DNA from: Bacteroidetes bacterium UBA1952
GTDB taxonomy: Bacteria; Bacteroidota; Bacteroidia; Chitinophagales; Chitinophagaceae
Direction: 5' to 3'
Assembly: GCA_002336725.1 (NCBI GenBank)
Contig: DDEO01000068.1
Span: 3,726-16,714, forward strand
DNA length: 12,989 nucleotides
Notes under the pieces: model-generated
Seen by the model: only the letters and a program-made list of their open reading frames with translations
The model's database searches: none
Told to the model about the DNA's origin: nothing
Translations under genes and position numbers: made by a program
Part shown: one piece after another, positions 7,229 through 11,672 of the stretch
How the letters are laid out: every line of letters starts with the position of its first letter
How positions within the stretch are numbered: the stretch's first letter is position 1

Positions 7229-7867
7229 GTGAAATATCGTTCTGTCCTCTTGCTCATCCTGCTTATCCTGCTTGTCGATCAGGCCAGTAAGGTGTATGTA
7301 AAAACCCATTTTTACTACGGCGAAGAGATTAAATACCTGGGCAGCTGGGCGCGCCTGCACTTCCTCGAAAACGAAGGCATGGCTTTCGGCCTCAAAATCA
7401 GCAACACGCCGATTGGCAAGCTGGTCCTCACACTCTTTCGCCTCGGTGCCGTCGTCTTTGGCTTCAATCTGATTTATCGTTTTGTCAAAAAAGGCGCATC
7501 CAAAGGATTGATTGTTTGCAGTGCGCTGATCCTTGCCGGCGCACTCGGCAACCTGATAGACTCGATGTTCTATGGGTTGATTTTTTCGGAAAGCACCTTT
7601 CATGTAGCGCAAATCGTGCCGTTTGGGCAGGGCTACGGCAAGTTTTTGCATGGCCGCGTGGTGGATATGTTTTATTTCCCACTCGTAGATACGCAGTTGC
7701 CCGCAGGCTTTCCGTTGGTGGGCGGTATGCGCATCAGTTTTTTCGAACCGGTATTTAATGTGGCCGATGCCGCGATTTCCATTGGTGTCATTGCGCTGCT
7801 GCTTTTCCAGAAGCGATTTATGGCCAAACCGCTACCGCCGGGCGCGGTGAAGGTGGAAAGCGCCTGA
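7229..7867 (+). CDS. lspA: Lipoprotein signal peptidase (signal peptidase II)
   Basis: Inner-membrane aspartyl protease that removes signal peptides from diacylglyceryl-modified prolipoproteins. I chose GTG 7229 (212 aa) because the frame extends upstream only through the promoter and because the product then starts with the usual short basic residues and TM1 (MKYRSVLLLILLILLVDQAS). Family motifs are DQASK (17-21), ENEGMAFG (47-54), GALGNLID (104-111), GRVVDMF (142-148, catalytic Asp146) and FNVADAAIS (177-185, catalytic Asp180). The segment between the catalytic Asp residues is longer (34 residues) than the roughly 19 of proteobacterial LspA; this insertion is expected for the phylum. It matures lipoproteins of the kind encoded on both sides here. 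Transcribed alone, it converges on the GT2 gene. Confidence 0.95.
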   Translation: MKYRSVLLLILLILLVDQASKVYVKTHFYYGEEIKYLGSWARLHFLENEGMAFGLKISNTPIGKLVLTLFRLGAVVFGFNLIYRFVKKGASKGLIVCSALILAGALGNLIDSMFYGLIFSESTFHVAQIVPFGQGYGKFLHGRVVDMFYFPLVDTQLPAGFPLVGGMRISFFEPVFNVADAAISIGVIALLLFQKRFMAKPLPPGAVKVESA

Positions 7868-7870
7868 GAT

Positions 7871-7878
7871 TTCCGGAA
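7871..7878. repeat. TTCCGGAA palindrome 3 nt after the lspA stop
   Basis: TTCCGGAA lies within the 12-bp palindrome ATTTCCGGAAAT (7869-7880), starting 3 nt beyond the lspA TGA. It is one of the dispersed octamer copies found just after stop codons. Confidence 0.5.
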
Positions 7879-7891
7879 ATATGCCGGAGAT

Positions 7892-7977
7892 GGAACGCGG
7901 AGGCGGCGGATAGCAGGGATTCCCACGGCCTTTTTCTATCCGTGAAAATCCGGCATAATCCGCGTCCTCCGCGTTCT
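7892..7977. repeat. Dispersed hairpin repeat, copy A (possible bidirectional terminator)
   Basis: An imperfect inverted repeat fills the lspA/GT2 convergent spacer. The left arm 7892-7928 (starting GGAACGCGGAGG) pairs with the right arm 7939-7977 (ending CCTCCGCGTTCT) around a T-rich loop. The right arm contains TCCGTGAAAATCC (7939-7951), repeated exactly at 11477-11489 and 11576-11588; the left end GGAACGCGGA is repeated at 11429-11438. It belongs to a dispersed intergenic repeat family and probably also separates the two converging transcripts. Confidence 0.65.
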
Positions 7978-8001
7978 AAGCAACATCTGAAAAACCCGAT
8001 T

Positions 8002-8748
8002 CTACGGCTTCCGGTAGAGCGGACTTTTCAGAAGGCCCCACAGATGCAGCCGGTGCACGAGGCTGACGCGCAGCACGCCCAAGCCATACTTCATGCTGCG
8101 GGAGAAATTGATAGAAGAGGCTTCTTCAAAATACTTCGTCGGGCAGGTGATTTCGCCAATCTCAAAGCCGTTCATAAAAATCTGCGAGATCATCTCGTTG
8201 TCGAAGACAAAATCGTCGGAGTTGTGGCTGAAATCAATGCTGCGGATAACTTCTTTGGAAAACGCGCGGTAGCCGGTGTGGTATTCCGAGAGCTTTTGCC
8301 CGATCAGGATGTTCTGAAACATCGTCAGGAAGCGGTTGGCGATGTATTTATACATGGGCATACCGCCTTTCAGCGCCCCTTTGCCCAGAATGCGAGAGCC
8401 AAAAGACACGGGATAAACACCATAGGCAATCATAGCCGCCATAGAATGAATGAGCAGCGGCGTGTATTGATAATCGGGGTGGAGCATCACCACGATGTCA
8501 GCATCCAGCTCCATTGCCTTGGCGTAGCAGCTTTTCTGATTGCCGCCATAGCCACGGTTTACGGTATGGCGCACAACATGGCGGATGCCAATCTGCTCGG
8601 CGACTTCGGCGGTGTTGTCGGGGCTTTTGTCGTCCACCAGCACCACGTCATCCACAATATCGAAGGGAATTTCCCGGTAGGTTCGTTCCAGCGTCAGGGC
8701 TGCGCGATAGGCAGGCAACACGACAACTACTTTTTTGCCATTGAGCAT
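8002..8748 (-). CDS. Glycosyltransferase family 2 (DPM1-like)
   Basis: GT-A fold glycosyltransferase that probably transfers a sugar from a nucleotide donor to a lipid carrier or glycan at the cytoplasmic face of the membrane. The 248-aa protein starts VVVVLPAYRAALTLERTYRE (7-26). VDDKSPDNT (38-46) holds the nucleotide-binding Asp pair, GYGGNQKSCY lies at 66-75, and LHPDYQYTP (89-97) provides the DxD-equivalent metal site. SEYHTGYRAFSKEV (154-167) is the acceptor-side motif and FEEASSINF is at 207-215. No C-terminal membrane helices are present, so it is a compact GT2 domain. The substrate is unknown; no polysaccharide cluster surrounds it. It is monocistronic and converges on lspA. Confidence 0.9.
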   Translation of the reverse strand: MLNGKKVVVVLPAYRAALTLERTYREIPFDIVDDVVLVDDKSPDNTAEVAEQIGIRHVVRHTVNRGYGGNQKSCYAKAMELDADIVVMLHPDYQYTPLLIHSMAAMIAYGVYPVSFGSRILGKGALKGGMPMYKYIANRFLTMFQNILIGQKLSEYHTGYRAFSKEVIRSIDFSHNSDDFVFDNEMISQIFMNGFEIGEITCPTKYFEEASSINFSRSMKYGLGVLRVSLVHRLHLWGLLKSPLYRKP

Positions 8749-9175
8749 AGGAGCGCGAAATTAAGGCCGGCATCGGTTTGGGTATGGACGGAGGCGGGGA
8801 TTTTTAGTAGACCTCTTGCGAATGACACTTTCCTCGTTGCCATCTGCCCAAAGTTCTAATTATGAAATGCCCCATCATCTCTACAAAACAGAATAATTGA
8901 GATTGCGGGTTATGGCTTTTCAACGGCACAGGCTCCGCTTGTGCGGAACTCGACTCAGCCCCTAATTTTCATATCGTTTTAGCACTCGAAAGGGAATAAA
9001 AACGCTGGTTTACGGTCCGGAAAATGGGCGTACTACACAGCAACGAAAATGCTGCATGAAACTACTTTCGCAAGAAGCCTAATGAAAAAATTGTGGCGCG
9101 GATCGGCGTGGCGCGGATGCCTCAACCCCAATACCAATACTAAAAATGCTGCCCATCAACAGGCACCGGGAATCC
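8749..9175. other. 427-bp gene-free region
   Basis: No convincing coding sequence on either strand. It lies upstream of the GT2 gene and downstream of the small lipoprotein gene, both on the minus strand. It contains the inverted-repeat-bounded element described separately (8808-9081), a hairpin at 8926-8944 (8-bp stem, 3-nt loop), and a direct repeat of GTGGCGCGGAT at 9093-9103 and 9108-9118. It looks more A+T-rich than its neighbours. Confidence 0.55.
8808..9081. mobile_element. Candidate MITE-like element or insertion-sequence relic
   Basis: A 274-bp segment is bounded by 17-bp imperfect terminal inverted repeats (14 of 17 match). The left end is TAGACCTCTTGCGAATG (8808-8824); the right end CTTTCGCAAGAAGCCTA (9065-9081) is its near reverse complement. 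TA at both outer ends could be a target duplication, but two bases prove nothing. No transposase is encoded inside. Such ends resemble those of short insertion sequences, but I cannot assign a family. Confidence 0.42.
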
Positions 9176-9652
9176 CTACCGCCCCGGAATATCCTTGAAA
9201 GTTCCGGAAATCGCCGTAACACCATTGCTACCCGTTCCGGTAACATTAAACTCTCCGCTCCATTTATTATTGGCGGCAGCGGTGATTTTGAGCGTGCCGC
9301 CGGTAGCATTGAAGGAATTGCGCGAGCCGCTCAGATAGAGAAACGCATTGCCCGGCGTGGCAAAATCGTAGGTTCCGACAACGTCGCCGGTGAGATTTAT
9401 TTCAAAGAAGCGACGGTTGGCAGTATCGCTGTTGTTTTTATGAACAATAAAGGTTTTGTAACCCATATTCATAAAGGCCGAGTCGGCAGTGAAAGAAGTA
9501 CTGCCTTCTTTCCAGTTCCACCCGGTCGTGGGCTGTGGATTGTTATTATTGTTATTGTTAGAAGGATTGCTGGTAGTGCTGTCTTTTTTGCAGGATACAG
9601 CGCCTACAGCCAGCGCGGCGCAGACGATAGAAAAAAGGATGTGCTTTTTCAT
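9176..9652 (-). CDS. Small Asn-rich lipoprotein of unknown function
   Basis: The 158-aa product has a clear lipoprotein signal peptide (MKKHILFSIVCAALAVGAVS) with Cys21 lipidated and CKKDS after cleavage. A low-complexity linker (about 25-43) with seven consecutive Asn (32-38) follows, encoded by AAC/AAT triplets that look prone to slippage. The remaining domain (about 44-158) is rich in Thr, Ser, Gly and Asn and alternates like a small beta-sandwich, with the closing motif AISGTFKDIPG (147-157). Similar short lipoproteins with an ISGTF...P ending are common in Bacteroidota and have no known function. Probably exported to the outer membrane. A promoter match lies upstream at 9690-9721. Confidence 0.8.
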   Translation of the reverse strand: MKKHILFSIVCAALAVGAVSCKKDSTTSNPSNNNNNNNPQPTTGWNWKEGSTSFTADSAFMNMGYKTFIVHKNNSDTANRRFFEINLTGDVVGTYDFATPGNAFLYLSGSRNSFNATGGTLKITAAANNKWSGEFNVTGTGSNGVTAISGTFKDIPGR

Positions 9653-9689
9653 GGGAAAAGTTTTTTAAAAAGGGGTTTGAAAGCCATTT

Positions 9690-9721
9690 CAAAGGTCTTT
9701 TGATGGGTGCAGCGATACAAT
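9690..9721 (-). promoter_or_regulatory. Possible promoter of the small lipoprotein gene
   Basis: On the minus strand, ATTG (9721-9718), a 20-nt spacer and GACCTTTG (9697-9690) fit the Bacteroidota -33/-7 pattern with one mismatch in each box. It is 38 nt upstream of the ATG. Confidence 0.4.
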
Positions 9722-9741
9722 ACGATGAACTGCGTATTTTT

Positions 9742-9749
9742 TTCCGGAA
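9742..9749. repeat. TTCCGGAA palindrome in the lipoprotein/GNAT divergent spacer
   Basis: TTTCCGGAAA (9741-9750) lies in the 189-bp spacer between divergent genes, about 90 nt upstream of both starts. It is one of the dispersed octamer copies. Confidence 0.45.
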
Positions 9750-9790
9750 AGAGAATAGCGGCTTACCTTTCGCGCTGCCCGGTTCCCGGC

Positions 9791-9822
9791 TTGTTTTTTG
9801 AGAAAGCCCTTCTATCTCTTTG
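9791..9822 (+). promoter_or_regulatory. Possible promoter of the GNAT gene
   Basis: TTG (9791-9793), a 21-nt spacer and TCTCTTTG (9815-9822, one mismatch to TAnnTTTG) resemble a Bacteroidota promoter. It lies 19 nt upstream of the ATG at 9842, giving a short leader and supporting that start. Confidence 0.4.
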
Positions 9823-9841
9823 CCAACGGCTTCTTTCCCTT

Positions 9842-10276
9842 ATGAATATCCAACAAATTGCTCCTCACGCGCCCGAAGTGCAACAGGTATGGCAACTGCG
9901 CGAAGACGTACTGCGCAAACCGCTCGGCCTTTCTCTCAAAGACGAAGACCTTTCCGGCGAGAAAGAAGAAATTACCCTGGCGGCGCTCGAAGGCACAGAC
10001 GTGGTGGCCTGCGTCCTGCTGCGCCTGCTGCCCGATGGCAAGGCGCGTTTGCGGCAAATGGCGGTGCGGCCCGACCGGCAGGGGAAAGGTATTGGTAAGG
10101 CATTATTGGAAGCCGCCGAAGCCATCGCGATTGAAAAAGAGGCCTTGTTTATGGAGCTTCATGCCCGCGAAACGGCGGTGGCATTCTATGAAAATGCCGG
10201 CTATCATACTTCCGGAAAACCCTTTGAAGAAGTGGGCATTCCTCATATCAAAATGGAGAAAACATTCTCCTTATGA
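9842..10276 (+). CDS. GNAT-family N-acetyltransferase
   Basis: Cytoplasmic acetyl-CoA-dependent acyltransferase, 144 aa, a single GNAT domain. The acetyl-CoA pyrophosphate-binding motif A is clear: RQMAVRPDRQGKGIGKALLE (71-90), with the Q/R-x-x-G-x-G/A signature at RQGKGIG. The C-terminal AVAFYENAGYHTSGKPF (112-128) is the usual GNAT motif B region. The frame stays open upstream to 9707, but ATG 9842 gives the normal domain start (MNIQQIAPHAPEV) just after a promoter-like sequence. The substrate is unknown. Its stop overlaps the start of the next gene (ATGA), implying translational coupling with the FemAB-like protein. Confidence 0.88.
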   Translation: MNIQQIAPHAPEVQQVWQLREDVLRKPLGLSLKDEDLSGEKEEITLAALEGTDVVACVLLRLLPDGKARLRQMAVRPDRQGKGIGKALLEAAEAIAIEKEALFMELHARETAVAFYENAGYHTSGKPFEEVGIPHIKMEKTFSL

Positions 10277-11418
10277 ATCCATTCTCCTGCAGTCCTTTCC
10301 GGGTAGATATCTATACGGACGCCGCCGCCTTTCCGCCCGACTGGAATGCCACGCTGCCGGAGCATCATCCGTTGCGGCAGCAAGAATCCTGCGCACGCGA
10401 TGCAGTGCTGACCGACCACATAACGCCGATCTATGCCGCCGTATATGCAGGCGAAAAGCCCGTGTTGCTGGTTTCTTTTCAGGTGCTGCGCATCCGCAAT
10501 CCGCATATAGACACCCGCAAGATGAAGCGTTGGCAGCGGCAACTCTGGGAGGTGTTCAGCCGCATTCAAAAGCCCCGCCTGCTGGTGAGCGGACACCTTT
10601 TCCGCCACGATTTTCCGGCGATTTATTTTCCGGAAAATGTGCCGGTTTTCGAGGCTTTCAAGGCCTACCGGCAGGCCCTGCGCACCGCTGCCCGGCAAAC
10701 CCATGCCGATGCTGTTTTGCTCAAGGATACGCCGGAAGTTTTTCAGTCGCTGGTGCAGCATTTTACGCCGCAATACCGCCTGCTGCCCGGCGATATTTCG
10801 ATGGAATTAACCCTTGCTGAAGACTGGCAAACGCTTGCCGATTATGAAAAAGCACTGAAACACAAATATGCCCAGCGAATGCGCAATATCCGCCGCGCCG
10901 GTGCCGGGTTGGATATCCGGGAGCTTGACACGGCAGCCGTGGTCGAAAATGCCGGGGCGCTTCATAGGCTCTATCTGCAGGTGGCGCAAAATCAACCCCT
11001 CCGACTGGGCTTTTTACCGGAAGAATATCTGCCCTTTCTGAAGCGCCGGTTTCCGGAAATTTTCCGGGTCTGGGCGTTCTATGAAGCTGAAAAACCCGTG
11101 GCTTTTGCCTCTGCCTGGCAGCATCCGCGCGTGCTTGATATGTTTTATATCGGCTTCGATTACGAGCGCAATCGCGAGCGGCAACTCTATTTCAACATTC
11201 TTTTTTCGGCTATTGAGCGGGGCATTTCGCTGGGCGTTCCTAAAATCATTTTTGGCCGCACGGCGCTGGAGGCAAAGGCGCGTCTGGGTGCAAAACCGGT
11301 CTATCTGCACAGCTTTCTCTATATCCGAAATCCCGTTGCCCGCGCTGTTGTGGACAAGCTCCAGACTTCGCTGGCCGAAAACGAAGGCGATTGGGAAAGC
11401 CGGCATCCGTTTAAGTGA
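10273..11418 (+). CDS. FemAB/BioF2-like acyltransferase (GNAT superfamily)
   Basis: The 381-aa protein is best explained as a two-lobed GNAT-superfamily enzyme of the FemAB-like type. The second lobe is the clearest: KHKYAQRMRNIRRA (196-209) is the positively charged helix common in this group, followed by LHRLYLQVAQNQPLRLGFLP (230-249), VWAFYEAEKPVAFASAW (266-282), DMFYIGFDYERNRERQLYFN (289-308) and the end GVPKIIFGRTALEAKARLGA (321-340). Members act on peptidoglycan precursors, glycolipids or other amino groups; the acceptor here is unknown. There is no signal peptide, so it acts in the cytoplasm. It starts by ATGA overlap with the GNAT gene. The stop is followed after 10 nt by a dispersed hairpin repeat. 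Family assignment is from the overall pattern, not a diagnostic residue. Confidence 0.72.
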   Translation: MNPFSCSPFRVDIYTDAAAFPPDWNATLPEHHPLRQQESCARDAVLTDHITPIYAAVYAGEKPVLLVSFQVLRIRNPHIDTRKMKRWQRQLWEVFSRIQKPRLLVSGHLFRHDFPAIYFPENVPVFEAFKAYRQALRTAARQTHADAVLLKDTPEVFQSLVQHFTPQYRLLPGDISMELTLAEDWQTLADYEKALKHKYAQRMRNIRRAGAGLDIRELDTAAVVENAGALHRLYLQVAQNQPLRLGFLPEEYLPFLKRRFPEIFRVWAFYEAEKPVAFASAWQHPRVLDMFYIGFDYERNRERQLYFNILFSAIERGISLGVPKIIFGRTALEAKARLGAKPVYLHSFLYIRNPVARAVVDKLQTSLAENEGDWESRHPFK

Positions 11419-11428
11419 GTTTCTTGTT

Positions 11429-11489
11429 GGAACGCGGATAAAACGGATTGAGGCGGATTTACACGGATTTTTTTCTTCCGTGAAAATCC
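11429..11489. repeat. Dispersed hairpin repeat, copy B (possible terminator)
   Basis: It starts GGAACGCGGA (11429-11438), as copy A does, 10 nt after the FemAB-like stop. GGCGGATTTACACGGA (11452-11467) can pair with TCCGTGAAAATCC and following bases (from 11477), around a loop of seven T then CT. It may terminate the acyltransferase operon. The right arm contains the 13-nt core TCCGTGAAAATCC shared with copies A and C. Confidence 0.6.
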
Positions 11490-11640
11490 CCGCCAATTTC
11501 GTTGGGGACACGGCGCTTTATCTACGTCCCATTGTATGCGCCTTTTCCAAAGTGTCCCACACACTGGTTTTTTCATCCGTGAAAATCCGTCTGAATCTGC
11601 GTCATCCGCGTTCCATTGAATGCGCCTTTTCCACAGCATC
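11476..11640 (+). repeat. Imperfect direct duplication within the dispersed repeat (copies B and C)
   Basis: Two units follow one another, each starting TCCGTGAAAATCC (11477-11489 and 11576-11588) and ending with a matched 25-nt segment (11525-11549 and 11609-11633, 23 of 25 identical, containing ATGCGCCTTTTCCA). Distances between the shared blocks differ, so one unit carries an insertion or deletion. The spacer 11419-11672 contains no gene. Confidence 0.65.
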
Positions 11641-11645
11641 TGATG

Positions 11646-11653
11646 TAATATTG
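11646..11653 (+). promoter_or_regulatory. Possible -7 element of the GT-C-like gene
   Basis: TAATATTG is a one-mismatch match to TAnnTTTG, 19 nt before the ATG at 11673 and identical to the element upstream of the LysE-type gene. No convincing -33 box lies at the right distance; the duplicated repeat unit runs up to it. Confidence 0.3.
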
Positions 11654-11672
11654 AAGAGCCGCTCCAACTGTA

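Noticed and set aside
7942..8859. A 305-codon open frame on the plus strand
   Set aside because: It overlaps the repeat hairpin and runs antisense to the GT2 glycosyltransferase, which has all of its catalytic motifs.
9707..9841. An upstream start extending the GNAT protein by 45 codons
   Set aside because: The extension spans promoter-like sequence and a TTCCGGAA copy, and adds nothing resembling a GNAT domain.
9858..10820. A 320-codon open frame on the plus strand
   Set aside because: It is an out-of-frame reading across the GNAT and FemAB-like genes, with an unnatural Arg/Ala/Pro/Cys-rich product.
11429..11640. A possible CRISPR array from the repeated blocks
   Set aside because: There are only two or three degenerate copies with unequal spacing, the units form hairpins and are found elsewhere in the window, and no cas gene is near.
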